The translations under genes were made by a program, and so were the position numbers. The notes under the pieces were generated by a model. It worked only from the letters and a program-made list of their open reading frames with translations. It made no database searches and was not told the DNA's origin. This document shows, one piece after another, positions 1 through 9,104 of a DNA stretch of 64,000 nucleotides. This DNA is from Zhongshania sp. (GTDB taxonomy: Bacteria; Pseudomonadota; Gammaproteobacteria; Pseudomonadales; Spongiibacteraceae), in assembly GCF_029212375.1 (NCBI RefSeq), contig NZ_JARGNU010000010.1, positions 62,001 through 126,000 on the forward strand. Reading direction: 5' to 3'. Each line of letters begins with the position of its first letter. The stretch's first letter is position 1.

Positions 1-374
1 TTAAAACCCAGCAGACCTTTTGAGTAAGTATTAATCAGACCATCTTTAAAACTATCGGTAAAACGAATAACCCGCTCGCGGAACTGGGCGCGCTCGGCAT
101 CAGTCTTCAGGCTCTCGTAATAACCTCGGCTGCCGTATTTCCCCATAATGCCGCGAGCAAAACTTTGAAAGTCGACAACATCATCCATTATGCGGCGCAC
201 TTCACTGGTAAAGCGCTCCGGATCTTTATCTACATAGCTACGCGCCTCCTCAATTACTTTCACCAACTCTTGAGTGGTGTCGGCAACCAGCTCATATGGC
301 CCCTTCGCCGCAGCAGATGCCTGACTAAACAGGCCAAAAGTCATCAATGCCGCCAGTAAAATTTGCTTAAACAT
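1..374 (-). CDS. mlaC: MlaC phospholipid-binding protein (partial, 5' part)
   Basis: This is the N-terminal 124 codons of a periplasmic MlaC/Ttg2D protein; the rest lies left of the window. MlaC carries phospholipids between the outer-membrane MlaA complex and the inner-membrane MlaFEDB transporter. The start at 374 opens a signal peptide (MFKQILLAALMTFGL...) ending in an Ala-rich cleavage region. The mature part shows the family pattern of a helical start, RSYVDKDPERF and a DFQSFARGIMGKYG-like stretch. It is divergent from kdsD. In E. coli and Pseudomonas mlaC is preceded by mlaFED, which are not upstream of it here, so this copy heads its own transcript. Confidence 0.85.
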   Translation of the reverse strand, partial: MFKQILLAALMTFGLFSQASAAAKGPYELVADTTQELVKVIEEARSYVDKDPERFTSEVRRIMDDVVDFQSFARGIMGKYGSRGYYESLKTDAERAQFRERVIRFTDSFKDGLINTYSKGLLGF

Positions 375-566
375 AGTTTTCCCTCAATAAATTTAAACCG
401 TATAAACACGGCACAACACTGCTAACCGTAAGCTTCGACCCCCTTTCACGGGAATGTCTCCCAAATCTCAGGCCAGCTAATCCTGTTATTTTGTCACATT
501 GGAAATTATCATAGCTAACATTAGCCCCAGCTTAACGGGCAATTCACATAATTCAGGTAATCGCGC

Positions 567-1541
567 GTGACCAATCCATCATCTTATACCAGCTCAGCCC
601 TGCGTGTTATCCGCATGGAAAGGGACGCCGTTGCCGTTCTCGCCGAGCGCATCGACGAAAGCTTCGGCCGCGCCTGCGACATTCTACTCGCTTGCAAGGG
701 TCGCGTCGTGGTGACTGGCATGGGTAAATCCGGTCATATCGGCAATAAAATTGCCGCCACCCTCGCCAGCACCGGCACCCCCGCTTTTTTTGTTCATCCG
801 GGCGAGGCCAGCCACGGCGACTTGGGCATGATCACCGCCGGCGACGTAGTGATTGCGCTATCTAACTCCGGCACCACTGGCGAATTAATTACTATTTTAC
901 CCCTGCTTAAATTGCTGGCCGTGCCGGTGATTGCCCTCACCGGCAACCCCGCCTCAGAGCTCGCCACCACCGCAGACGTGCACCTAAACGTCGGCGTGGC
1001 CGAAGAAGCCTGCCCGCTAAACCTCGCGCCCACGTCTAGCACTACGGTTACCTTAGTCATGGGCGACGCACTGGCTATCGCCCTGTTAGAGGCCAGAGGC
1101 TTTACCGCCAACGACTTCGCCCTGTCCCACCCCGGTGGCGCGCTGGGCCGCAGGCTCATACTCAAAATTGATAGCATTATGCACACTGGCGACAGCATTC
1201 CCAAAATCACGCTGGGCAGTGCCCTAAGCGGCGCCCTGCTGGAGATGAGCAGCAAAACCCTTGGCATGACCACAGTAGTTGACCAAAATGGCGTACTCGC
1301 CGGCATCTTCACTGATGGCGACCTGCGCCGCGCTATTGACCGCGGTATTGATATACACAGCTGCCCGATAGATGACATTATGACCCGCAACTGCCGCACC
1401 ATTAAGCCAGGCACTATGGCGGCGGAAGCACTGCGCATTATGGAAGATAATAAAATTACGGTACTGGTTGCCGTTAACGACAATGGCCAACCCGTTGGCG
1501 TCATCCACACCCACGACCTGCTCAAAGCAGGCGTTGCCTAG
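567..1541 (+). CDS. kdsD: Arabinose-5-phosphate isomerase KdsD
   Basis: Converts ribulose 5-phosphate to arabinose 5-phosphate, the first committed precursor of Kdo for lipopolysaccharide. The 324 residues match the usual ~325. A SIS domain covers about residues 38-170, with GMGKSGHIGNKIAATLASTG at 51-70 and HPGEASHGDLG at 77-87. Two CBS domains follow from about residue 205. The start is GTG at 567; AGGTAA about 9 bases upstream serves as ribosome site, and no better ATG lies nearby. It is the first gene of the kds-lpt operon, with kdsC 14 bases downstream. Confidence 0.97.
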   Translation: MTNPSSYTSSALRVIRMERDAVAVLAERIDESFGRACDILLACKGRVVVTGMGKSGHIGNKIAATLASTGTPAFFVHPGEASHGDLGMITAGDVVIALSNSGTTGELITILPLLKLLAVPVIALTGNPASELATTADVHLNVGVAEEACPLNLAPTSSTTVTLVMGDALAIALLEARGFTANDFALSHPGGALGRRLILKIDSIMHTGDSIPKITLGSALSGALLEMSSKTLGMTTVVDQNGVLAGIFTDGDLRRAIDRGIDIHSCPIDDIMTRNCRTIKPGTMAAEALRIMEDNKITVLVAVNDNGQPVGVIHTHDLLKAGVA

Positions 1542-1555
1542 GAAACTGCAGCACC

Positions 1556-2077
1556 ATGCATAGCGTGATTGAAAAAGCGAAAACCATCAAACTTTTGGCG
1601 ATGGACGTCGACGGCGTACTCACCGATGGCAGCCTCTACTTTGGCAATAGTGGCGAAGAAATGAAGGCCTTCAGCATTCTCGACGGCCTCGGCATTAAAT
1701 TGCTTCGCGATGCAGGCATTAAGCCGGCAATCATTACCGGTCGCTGCTCAGAGCTGGTCAAGCGCCGCGCTGGCGAACTTAAAATCGAACTGATCTATCA
1801 AGGCCGCGAAGACAAACTCGTCGCCCTCGAAGAATTGCGCGCCGACCTCGGCCTTGAAATGCAAGACATCGCCTATGTCGGCGACGACCTGCCCGACCTC
1901 TCCGCCATCCGCAAAGCTGGGCTCGGCATTACCGTTGCCAACGGCCACCACTTCGTTGCCCGTCACGCCGACTGGCAAACCACCGCTGCGGGTGGCAACG
2001 GCGCCATACGCGAGGTTTGCGAGCTAATCCTTAAAGCGCAAGGCAAACTGAATAGCGCCTTGGAGCAATACCTCTAA
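1556..2077 (+). CDS. kdsC: Kdo-8-phosphate phosphatase KdsC
   Basis: A HAD-superfamily phosphatase that removes phosphate from Kdo 8-phosphate to give free Kdo in the cytoplasm. The nucleophile motif DVDGVLTDG is at residues 17-25 (D17 nucleophile, D19 general acid). A Thr/Gly/Arg motif (ITGRCSE) is at 60-66, and the acidic metal motif GDDLPD at 109-114. At 173 residues it is a compact C0-type HAD protein that works as a tetramer in this family. It sits between kdsD and lptC; the lptC start follows its stop by one base, so translation is probably coupled. Confidence 0.97.
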   Translation: MHSVIEKAKTIKLLAMDVDGVLTDGSLYFGNSGEEMKAFSILDGLGIKLLRDAGIKPAIITGRCSELVKRRAGELKIELIYQGREDKLVALEELRADLGLEMQDIAYVGDDLPDLSAIRKAGLGITVANGHHFVARHADWQTTAAGGNGAIREVCELILKAQGKLNSALEQYL

Positions 2078-2078
2078 G

Positions 2079-2645
2079 ATGAAGCAAATCAAATTCACCA
2101 TATTCTCTGTGCTATCGGCCATTACCGCAATGGCCGGCACGGTGGTGTATCTCACCCAATTCAGCGAAAGCGGCAAATTAAGCATTACTGAGCGCTTTGA
2201 AGCAGTACCAGACGCCGATTCGCATCTACGCCAAGTTAGCGGCATAAAATACAGCGCCGACGGCCATATTGCCTATAAGTGGCGCGCCACCAGCGCCGAG
2301 CGTTTGATCTCTGATGGCTCGATAGCATTGCAAGAACCCTTTTATATCGGCAATATCGCAGACCAACGGCCGTGGACCGCCAGCGCCAAGGTCGGCAAAC
2401 TATCGCAGGACGGCGAGCACTTAACCTTACGGAATACAGTGCTAGTAAAAGATTTGATTCGCCAAGCACAAATAAGCACAGAATTACTGCGAATCAATTT
2501 AGACAGCAGCGAAGTGAGCACCGATCAAGCATTAACCCTCTCACTGCGCAATGGCAAAACCCACTCAATGGGCATGAAAGCCAGCATGAAAAATGAACGT
2601 ATTGAACTCCTCGACCAGGTAAAAGGCCACTATGACCCCATCTAA
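2079..2645 (+). CDS. lptC: LPS transport protein LptC
   Basis: The bitopic inner-membrane member of the LptB2FGC-A bridge, which passes lipopolysaccharide from the extractor to periplasmic LptA. A single N-terminal membrane anchor covers residues 5-25. A beta-rich LptC jellyroll follows, with the typical GIKYSADGHIAYKWRATS stretch near residues 53-71. The 188 residues fit the family. The start is the ATG one base after the kdsC stop, and the gene end overlaps the lptA start by 14 bases. LptC sequences diverge strongly, so the call rests on context as much as on motif. Confidence 0.93.
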   Translation: MKQIKFTIFSVLSAITAMAGTVVYLTQFSESGKLSITERFEAVPDADSHLRQVSGIKYSADGHIAYKWRATSAERLISDGSIALQEPFYIGNIADQRPWTASAKVGKLSQDGEHLTLRNTVLVKDLIRQAQISTELLRINLDSSEVSTDQALTLSLRNGKTHSMGMKASMKNERIELLDQVKGHYDPI

Positions 2646-3204
2646 AGCCGCGCTCGCCACCACGCTGCTACTCAGCGTTAGTTGCATTGCGCTGAGCTTA
2701 CCCGAAGACCGCAAGCAGGCCATCAACCTGAGTTCTGACCGCGCAATTTACGAAAACAACCAAGGCGTCTACATCGGCAATGTCAGCATGAGCCAGGGCT
2801 CCCTCAAAATTAGCGCCGACAAGCTCACTATAATCGAAGCCAATCGCAAGGTTGAAAAAGTCATCGCCGAGGGCAGCCCCGCATATTTTGAACAGCAGCC
2901 CAGAGCGGATGAAGGCGTGGTGGTTGCCAGCGCCCAGCGCATTGAGTACAGCCTGCAACAAGAAGAGATTTTGCTGCAGCGCAATGCCTCTATTACTCAT
3001 CGAGGCTCAAAAATCTCTGGCGACAGGGTGGTTTACAACGGACGCAAGCAAATGGTGGTTGCCGACGGCGGCACCGCTGAAAAAGAGCATCGCGTCAAAA
3101 TGACCCTCCAGCCCCAAGCCATCCCCGACAGTGAAGCCCCTGCCGATGACAAGCCCGCCACCAGCCCCACCGTGGAAAGCACCAATAGCGAAGAGTCGCC
3201 TTAA
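2632..3204 (+). CDS. lptA: LPS transport periplasmic protein LptA
   Basis: LptA proteins stack head to tail to form the periplasmic bridge carrying lipopolysaccharide to LptD. A signal peptide covers about residues 1-23 ([13 protein letters not shown]). The OstA/LptA beta-jellyroll follows, with [20 protein letters not shown] and the repeated strand pattern ISADKLTI. The C-terminus is a Pro/Ala/Glu-rich tail (about residues 160-190) that looks disordered. The gene overlaps lptC by 14 bases, and lptB starts two bases after its stop, so the three are translationally coupled. Confidence 0.95.
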   Translation: MTPSKAALATTLLLSVSCIALSLPEDRKQAINLSSDRAIYENNQGVYIGNVSMSQGSLKISADKLTIIEANRKVEKVIAEGSPAYFEQQPRADEGVVVASAQRIEYSLQQEEILLQRNASITHRGSKISGDRVVYNGRKQMVVADGGTAEKEHRVKMTLQPQAIPDSEAPADDKPATSPTVESTNSEESP

Positions 3205-3206
3205 CT

Positions 3207-3932
3207 ATGCCCGTACTGCAAGCCAGTAATCTCGCCAAAGCCTACAAGGGCCGCGAAATCATTAAAGATGTTTCGCTCACCATTAGCAGCGGTGAAATTG
3301 TAGGTTTACTCGGCCCCAATGGCGCCGGTAAAACCACCTGTTTCTATATGATTGTCGGCATTGTAAACGCCGACCGCGGCTCAATTCGTCTCGATGACCG
3401 CGATCTAACGCTTTCATCAATTAGCGGCCGCGCCAAGCATGGCGTCGGTTATCTGCCCCAAGAGGCTTCGATATTTCGCAAATTAAGTGTCGCCGATAAT
3501 ATTATGGCCATTCTTGAAACCCGCAGCGACCTCAACCGCAAGCAGCGCAAGGAAAAACTCGAGGCCCTGCTGCAAGAATTTCATATCACCCATATCCGCA
3601 AATCAATGGGCATGTCACTCTCTGGCGGCGAACGTCGCCGAGTTGAAATAGCCCGCGCACTGGCTACCGAACCCAGTTTTATCCTGCTTGACGAGCCCTT
3701 CGCTGGGGTCGACCCAATCTCGGTAAACGACATTCAAAATATCGTAAAACACCTGCAAGCGCGGGGTATTGGCGTACTCATTACCGACCACAATGTCCGC
3801 GAAACCCTCGACATTTGCGACAAGGCCTACATCGTTGGCGAAGGCCGCATCGTCGCCGAAGGTGACGCTAACACCGTGCTAAACAACCAAATTGTGCGGG
3901 ATATTTATCTTGGCGATAAATTCACTTTATAA
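3207..3932 (+). CDS. lptB: LPS export ABC ATPase LptB
   Basis: The cytoplasmic ATPase that powers lipopolysaccharide extraction through LptFG, which are encoded elsewhere. All ABC motifs are present: Walker A GPNGAGKT at 36-43, Q-loop Q85, signature LSGGE at 138-142, Walker B ILLDEP at 159-164 and switch His195. The 241 residues are exactly the family length. It is the last gene of the kds-lpt cluster. A 210-base gap with its own likely promoter separates it from rpoN. Confidence 0.98.
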   Translation: MPVLQASNLAKAYKGREIIKDVSLTISSGEIVGLLGPNGAGKTTCFYMIVGIVNADRGSIRLDDRDLTLSSISGRAKHGVGYLPQEASIFRKLSVADNIMAILETRSDLNRKQRKEKLEALLQEFHITHIRKSMGMSLSGGERRRVEIARALATEPSFILLDEPFAGVDPISVNDIQNIVKHLQARGIGVLITDHNVRETLDICDKAYIVGEGRIVAEGDANTVLNNQIVRDIYLGDKFTL

Positions 3933-4033
3933 AGCCAAAACCTTGACCCCAGTTATGCATGGCTGGGGCCAGAATCAGCCTCATTATTTTAATTCAAAAC
4001 TCGCTAACTTTTACAAATGAATCGGCACAGGTA

Positions 4034-4062
4034 TTGCAGGTAATGATTGTCCCGACTACACT
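4034..4062 (+). promoter_or_regulatory. Likely sigma-70 promoter for rpoN
   Basis: TTGCAG (4034-4039) and TACACT (4057-4062) are separated by exactly 17 bases, about 80 bases upstream of rpoN. The upstream CCCCAG/CTGGGG hairpin near 3948-3968 has no T-run, so it is not scored as a terminator; rpoN may also be read through from lptB. Confidence 0.5.
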
Positions 4063-4142
4063 GCAAGAGAGGCATAATTATTGCCGGTAGAACAAAACCA
4101 TTTGTTCATGTTGCCACTGTCCTGTTGTAGAAGCCGCTGCCT

Positions 4143-5633
4143 ATGAAACAATCGCTACAGCTCAAAGTCGGTCAAAGCCTGACCATGACACCTCAGCTGC
4201 AACAAGCGATTCGCTTATTACAACTCTCCACCCTCGACCTTCAGCAAGAAATTCAATCGGCGCTAGACTCAAACCCGCTGCTTGAAATCAGCGACGATGA
4301 CGGCGACATCGAGGTCAATACCGAACCGACTTCCGCCGAACCCAAAAAAGCCGAAAAAAGCAGCGACCAAGAAACCGAAGCGCCACAGCCAGAAGCCGAC
4401 GCCGACTGGGCAGAGCGCAGCGATATACCCGAAGATCTCCCCGTCGACAGCCAGTGGGACGACGTGTACCAAACCGCCGGAAGCAGCTCTGGTTCCGGTT
4501 CCTCGTCGGAAGACAGCGACTACAACAACGACTACCGCAACACTAGCTCAGATTCGCTACAAGACCATCTTCGCTGGCAGCTCAACCTCAGCCGCTTATC
4601 AGAAATCGACCGAATCATTGCCGAAGCCATTATCGACGCCATCGACGAGAAGGGCCGCCTAACAGTTAGCGCCGAAGAACTGGTTGAAGGCTTTGCCAAT
4701 GAAGACATTGAAATCGAAGAATTCAATGCGGTGTTACACCTTATTCAACAATTTGACCCACCAGGCGTCGGCGCCCGCGACCTACAAGAGTGCCTGTTAA
4801 TTCAGTTAAAGCAATTGCCCGCCGGCACCCCTTACGCGGAAGAAGCCACCCTTGTTGTAAGCCAATACATGGCGCAATTGGGAAATCGCGACTATAACCA
4901 AATTATGCGTCGCTGCCGCTTGAAAGAAGACCAGCTTCGCGAAGTGATTAAATTAGTTCAATCACTTAACCCCACTCCCGGTGACGGCATTGGTGCCGAC
5001 TCCACCGAGTATGTGGTTCCCGATGTGTTTGTGAGCAAAAAGGAAGATCGCTGGTTGGTTGAACTTAATCCTGACATTGCACCCAAAATCCAGATTAATG
5101 CCCATTACGCGGCACTGGCGCGCAAAAGCAGCAACAGCAGTGACAACGATTATATTCGTGACAACCTACAAGAAGCGCGCTGGTTCATTAAAAGCTTGCT
5201 CAGCCGCAACGAGACCTTAATGAAAGTAGCCACCAAAATTGTAGAGTATCAGCGCGGCTTTTTTGAATACGGCGAAGAGGCCATGAAGCCACTCGTATTA
5301 CACGATATTGCCGAGGCGGTGGGCATGCACGAGTCCACCATCTCGCGGGTAACCACCCAAAAATACATGCACACCCCGCGGGGAATTTTTGAGCTAAAGT
5401 TCTTTTTTTCCAGTCATGTATCCACCGATACTGGCGGCGAATGCTCCTCTACCGCGATTCGCGCACTAATCAAAAAACTAGTTGCCGCCGAAAACCCGCG
5501 CAAGCCGCTGAGCGACAGCAAAATTACTGACTTACTGGGCGAGCAAGGCATTCAAGTTGCCCGCCGCACCATTGCAAAATACCGAGAATCACTGGTTATT
5601 CCGCCCTCAAACGAGCGGAAACGACTAGTATAG
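4143..5633 (+). CDS. rpoN: RNA polymerase sigma-54 factor RpoN
   Basis: Directs RNA polymerase to -24/-12 promoters that need an AAA+ activator. Region I is the Gln/Leu-rich N-terminus (residues 1-48, with the [20 protein letters not shown] pattern). Region II (about 50-130) is strongly acidic, with a Ser/Gly linker. The core-binding domain follows. The C-terminus has the RpoN box [10 protein letters not shown] at 473-482, which reads the -24 element. The 496 residues are normal. It is followed by hpf, ptsN, rapZ and ptsO, the classic rpoN cluster in which the PTS-Ntr proteins tune nitrogen and carbon responses. Confidence 0.98.
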   Translation: MKQSLQLKVGQSLTMTPQLQQAIRLLQLSTLDLQQEIQSALDSNPLLEISDDDGDIEVNTEPTSAEPKKAEKSSDQETEAPQPEADADWAERSDIPEDLPVDSQWDDVYQTAGSSSGSGSSSEDSDYNNDYRNTSSDSLQDHLRWQLNLSRLSEIDRIIAEAIIDAIDEKGRLTVSAEELVEGFANEDIEIEEFNAVLHLIQQFDPPGVGARDLQECLLIQLKQLPAGTPYAEEATLVVSQYMAQLGNRDYNQIMRRCRLKEDQLREVIKLVQSLNPTPGDGIGADSTEYVVPDVFVSKKEDRWLVELNPDIAPKIQINAHYAALARKSSNSSDNDYIRDNLQEARWFIKSLLSRNETLMKVATKIVEYQRGFFEYGEEAMKPLVLHDIAEAVGMHESTISRVTTQKYMHTPRGIFELKFFFSSHVSTDTGGECSSTAIRALIKKLVAAENPRKPLSDSKITDLLGEQGIQVARRTIAKYRESLVIPPSNERKRLV

Positions 5634-5714
5634 TGGCAGTGCCCCTGTTACGGTCATTGTCGTCATACACGCGCCGTGAGGCGCTGGTTATTTTCAGCGA
5701 TGAAGGAGTAAAAT

Positions 5715-6002
5715 ATGCAGATTACTGTTAGTGGTCATCACGTTGACGTCACCCCGTCTCTTCGCGATTACGTCAATGCTAAGTTCGGCAAACTTCAACG
5801 ACATTTTGACAACATCACCAATACTGATGTCACCCTGTCCGTCGAAAAGCTAATTCAAAAAGCCGAGGCCACCGTTCACGTTGCCGGCGCCGACTTATTT
5901 GCCACCTGCGAATCGGAGGATATGTACGCGGCAATCGACAGCCTAACCGACAAACTTGACCGGCAATTAATTAAACACAAAGAAAAATCGTTGGGCCGCT
6001 AA
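5715..6002 (+). CDS. hpf: Ribosome hibernation promoting factor HPF (short form)
   Basis: A 95-residue short HPF that binds the 30S decoding region and helps form inactive 100S ribosome dimers with RMF in stationary phase. It has the family start MQITVSGHHVDVTPSLRDYV and a beta-alpha-beta-beta-beta-alpha pattern with a Lys-rich C-terminal helix. A strong AAGGAG ribosome site lies 8 bases before the ATG. Being short, it lacks the C-terminal dimerisation domain of long HPF. Confidence 0.96.
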   Translation: MQITVSGHHVDVTPSLRDYVNAKFGKLQRHFDNITNTDVTLSVEKLIQKAEATVHVAGADLFATCESEDMYAAIDSLTDKLDRQLIKHKEKSLGR

Positions 6003-6029
6003 GGCCTTACGATCCACTCTCCCACTCTG

Positions 6030-6491
6030 TTGCAAGAAACCATGATACTCAATTCCATTCTCACACAAGGACGCACCCACAGCGGTGCGTCCATCACCAG
6101 CAAAAAGCGCCTTCTCGAATACATCTCTACCGAGATCAGCGCCGACAACAGCGAATTTGACGCCGACGAATTATTCAATGAATTACTCGCCAGAGAACGC
6201 TTGGGCAGCACCGGCATTGGCTATGGCGTGGCCATTCCCCACTGCCGCAGCAGTCGCTGCTCGGCGATCACCGGCATGCTACTCAAGCTAGACCAGCCCA
6301 TCGACTTTGAAGCTGTCGACGACGCACCAGTTGACCTCGTATTTGCGCTTATCGTTCCCGCCGAGGCCCACGACGAGCACCTCAAGGTGCTCGGCGCATT
6401 GGCGACCGCATTTAATGAGGAATCGTTTCGTCGCGATCTGCGCAACGCCAGCACCGATCAAGCGCTTTTTGAACGCGCATTGCAGCCCTAA
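6030..6491 (+). CDS. ptsN: PTS IIA-like nitrogen regulatory protein PtsN
   Basis: EIIA-Ntr, the terminal phosphate acceptor of the PEP-PtsP-PtsO-PtsN relay; its phosphorylation state regulates potassium uptake, sigma-54 functions and others. The phosphorylated histidine lies in GIGYGVAIPHC, H71 counted from the TTG at 6030. An in-frame ATG at 6042, preceded closely by GCAAGAA, is an equally good start and would shorten the protein by four residues. The stop overlaps the rapZ start (TAATG), so the two are coupled. Confidence 0.95.
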   Translation: MQETMILNSILTQGRTHSGASITSKKRLLEYISTEISADNSEFDADELFNELLARERLGSTGIGYGVAIPHCRSSRCSAITGMLLKLDQPIDFEAVDDAPVDLVFALIVPAEAHDEHLKVLGALATAFNEESFRRDLRNASTDQALFERALQP

Positions 6492-7348
6492 TGGAGCTCA
6501 TTATCCTCAGCGGCCGCTCTGGCTCAGGCAAAAGTACCGCCCTCCACCAACTAGAGGACGAAGGCTTTTACGCCATCGACAATCTACCGGTGTCGCTCCT
6601 GCCCGAACTGGTCCGCGAGCTGTCGCAAAGCCCCCTAAAGGTTCATCAACAGGTCGCCGTATGTATCGACGCGCGCAACTCTCAAGATGGCTTAGCGCGT
6701 TTCAAAAGCCTCTGCGAGCAAGTTAAACAACACGCGCGACTGCGCATCGTATTTCTCGATGCCGGCGACGACAAATTAATCAAACGCTTTAGCGAAACCC
6801 GCCGCCGCCACCCGCTTACCACTGACTCACTGCCACTGGCCGACGCGATCAAACTGGAGTCTCGGCTGCTCGAGCCCATTGTTGTTGAGGCCTCGCTGGC
6901 CATCGACAGCAGCGACATGACAGTACACGAATTACGCGCCACCATTCGTGACCGCATCCTTGGCGTCGATGCCAGCCGCCTTGCAGTGCAGCTAAAATCC
7001 TTCGGTTTTAAGCGCGGGCTGCCCATCGACGCCGACCTAGTTTACGATCTGCGCATGCTGCCCAACCCCCACTGGCAGGATGATTTGCGCACCTTGACCG
7101 GCAAAGACCCGGCGGTGCAAGACTTTCTTGGCCAGCAAACCGATGTGCAGCTCATGCGCGCCGATATTTTGCAGTATTTGCAAACTTGGCTGCCCAAAAT
7201 TGAAGCCAGCAACCGCAGTTATTTCACCATTGCCATTGGTTGCACCGGCGGCCAACATCGCTCAGTATATATGGTTGAATCCCTCGCCGAGGCGCTTCGC
7301 AACAACTACCCAGACCTCCAAGTTCGCCACCGCGAACTGCAGCACTAG
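6491..7348 (+). CDS. rapZ: RNase adapter protein RapZ
   Basis: A nucleotide-binding RNA-binding protein that, in enterobacteria, delivers the sRNA GlmZ to RNase E and so controls GlmS and cell-wall precursor supply. The P-loop GRSGSGKST is at residues 8-16. The N-terminal kinase-like domain is followed by the conserved C-terminal segment YFTIAIGCTGGQHRSVYM (about 242-259). The 285 residues match the family. It overlaps ptsN by one base. No GlmY/GlmZ-like RNA is visible in the window, so the target in this organism is unknown. Confidence 0.96.
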   Translation: MELIILSGRSGSGKSTALHQLEDEGFYAIDNLPVSLLPELVRELSQSPLKVHQQVAVCIDARNSQDGLARFKSLCEQVKQHARLRIVFLDAGDDKLIKRFSETRRRHPLTTDSLPLADAIKLESRLLEPIVVEASLAIDSSDMTVHELRATIRDRILGVDASRLAVQLKSFGFKRGLPIDADLVYDLRMLPNPHWQDDLRTLTGKDPAVQDFLGQQTDVQLMRADILQYLQTWLPKIEASNRSYFTIAIGCTGGQHRSVYMVESLAEALRNNYPDLQVRHRELQH

Positions 7349-7358
7349 AGTCATTACG

Positions 7359-7628
7359 ATGGTCGAAACCAAACTAATAATTATTAATAAATTAGGCCTG
7401 CACGCGCGCGCAGCCGCAAAACTTGTCGCCACCACCACCGCTTACAGCGCGGCAATCACCATTCGGATTGGCGACAAGCCCGTCGATGGCAAAAGCATTA
7501 TGGCGCTGATGATGCTCGCCGCCAGCAAGGGCACAGAAATCACCGTCAACTGTCAAGGCAGCGACGAAGACGCCGCTATGGCGGCGGTACAAGATCTTAT
7601 TAATCAACGTTTTGGCGAAGGGGAATAA
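7359..7628 (+). CDS. ptsO: Phosphocarrier protein NPr (PtsO)
   Basis: An HPr-family phosphocarrier that passes phosphate from PtsP (EI-Ntr) to PtsN. The active histidine is H15 in LGLHARAAAK, and the HPr regulatory-site serine region is GKSIMALM (S46). The reading frame stays open upstream into rapZ. The ATG at 7359, ten bases after the rapZ stop, gives the standard 89-residue protein and aligns with HPr proteins at their N-terminus, so it is chosen. It closes the rpoN-ptsO operon. Confidence 0.95.
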   Translation: MVETKLIIINKLGLHARAAAKLVATTTAYSAAITIRIGDKPVDGKSIMALMMLAASKGTEITVNCQGSDEDAAMAAVQDLINQRFGEGE

Positions 7629-7740
7629 GATTTAACTTTATTTCGTCAGCAGCTCCCTCGCGGATTGTTGCGCGGCCCGCTTTAAAGGATAATTGGCCAG
7701 ACTTCTCTTTTAACCATCACGGCTCAGGCTAGGGATAGGT

Positions 7741-9099
7741 ATGGCCCAGACTGCAGACAAGCTTCAAACCGAGAGCCAACTCAAAACCCTCAATGACGCC
7801 TTGGGTTCCGGTGGCTTTCTGCAAATCCGCCGTATGTTAAATGGCCTGCCCCCCGCAGACGCCGCCCACCTTATTGAATCTACACCGCACAAAATTCGTA
7901 GTGTGCTGTGGCAGCTGATCGACATTGAGAATGAAGGTGACATCCTCCAACACCTCAATGACGAAGTGCAGAGCCAATTTTTGCGCCAGATGGACGCCGA
8001 AGAAGTCGCCGCCATCACCGAAGGCCTTGAAACCGATGATATTGCTGACATCCTCCAGCAATTACCGGATCGGGTTATTCGCGAAGTTCTCGAGTCGATG
8101 GATCATCAAGATCGCCTGCGCGTAGAGCATGTGCTGTCCTTCGATGAGGACACCGCCGGCGGTTTGATGAACACCGACACGATTACCGTGCGGCCTAACA
8201 TCACCCTCGACGTGGCACTGCGCTATTTACGTCGCCACGAAAGCCTGCCCGAAATGACCGACAGCCTGATTGTGGTCAACCGCAACGATCAGTACATCGG
8301 CATATTGTCGCTGCGCAAACTGCTGGTATCTGACCCCAGCGTCACGGTGCGGGAAATCATGGACACCGAGGTCGAACCAATCTCGGCCAGCATGTCGTCT
8401 AACGAAGTCGCCATGCTCTTCGCCCGTCACGACTGGGTGTCGGCGCCGGTTATTGGCGACAACAGTCTACTATTGGGCCGAATCACCATCGATGACGTGG
8501 TTGACGTTATCCGCGAAGAATCCGACCACTCGCTGATGAGCATGGCGGGTTTGGACGAGGATGAAGACACCTTCGCCGCCGTACTCACCACCGCACCGCG
8601 CCGCGCAATTTGGCTGGGCATCAACCTGCTCACCGCGTTTATCGCCTCTGGGGTAATCAATTTATTTGAAGCCACCATTGAAAAAGTCGTGGCCTTGGCC
8701 GTGCTCATGCCAATAGTTGCCAGCATGGGCGGCGTAGCGGGCACCCAAACCCTCACCGTGGTTATTCGCGGTATGGCGCTAGGCCACATCAGCCGCGACA
8801 ATAGCCGCTGGCTAATTAATCGCGAAATCATGGTTGGCGCCATAAACGGCCTACTGTGGGCGGTCATTGTGGCGGGCGCTACCACGCTGTGGTTTGGCGA
8901 CCCACTAATGGGCGCCATCATTGCCGCCGCAATGGTCATTAATTTAATTACTGCGGCACTGGCCGGCGCCGCCCTGCCACTTATTATGAAATCAATGAAA
9001 ATAGATCCGGCACTCGCCGGTGGCGTGGTATTAACCACCGTCACCGACGTGATTGGCTTTATGTCCTTTCTTGGCCTCGCCTCCTACTTCTACGCCTAA
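7741..9099 (+). CDS. mgtE: Magnesium transporter MgtE
   Basis: A dimeric magnesium channel of the inner membrane. The N-terminal helical MgtE_N domain (about 20-130) is followed by the family motif DEDTAGGLM (135-143), a pair of CBS domains (about 145-265) that gate the pore by sensing Mg2+, and five C-terminal membrane helices. These include MGGVAGTQTL and the last-helix motif TTVTDVIGF with its pore-lining Asp. The 452 residues are normal. The ribosome site AGGGATAGGT precedes the ATG. No Mg2+ riboswitch is recognised in the 112-base leader. Confidence 0.95.
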   Translation: MAQTADKLQTESQLKTLNDALGSGGFLQIRRMLNGLPPADAAHLIESTPHKIRSVLWQLIDIENEGDILQHLNDEVQSQFLRQMDAEEVAAITEGLETDDIADILQQLPDRVIREVLESMDHQDRLRVEHVLSFDEDTAGGLMNTDTITVRPNITLDVALRYLRRHESLPEMTDSLIVVNRNDQYIGILSLRKLLVSDPSVTVREIMDTEVEPISASMSSNEVAMLFARHDWVSAPVIGDNSLLLGRITIDDVVDVIREESDHSLMSMAGLDEDEDTFAAVLTTAPRRAIWLGINLLTAFIASGVINLFEATIEKVVALAVLMPIVASMGGVAGTQTLTVVIRGMALGHISRDNSRWLINREIMVGAINGLLWAVIVAGATTLWFGDPLMGAIIAAAMVINLITAALAGAALPLIMKSMKIDPALAGGVVLTTVTDVIGFMSFLGLASYFYA

Positions 9100-9104
9100 T
9101 AGCA

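Noticed and set aside
794-1525. Long minus-strand ORF (243 codons) inside kdsD
   Set aside because: Antisense shadow of a clear KdsD gene; Ser/Arg-rich sequence without any family marks.
3944-3970. Terminator after lptB
   Set aside because: CCCCAG/CTGGGG hairpin has a long loop and no T-run.
4282-4662. 126-codon ORF in rpoN (+1 frame), Pro/Thr/Ala-rich
   Set aside because: Overlaps the acidic region II of RpoN and lacks any plausible start signal.
8427-9044. 205-codon minus-strand ORF in mgtE
   Set aside because: Shadow of membrane-helix codons in mgtE; no ribosome site.
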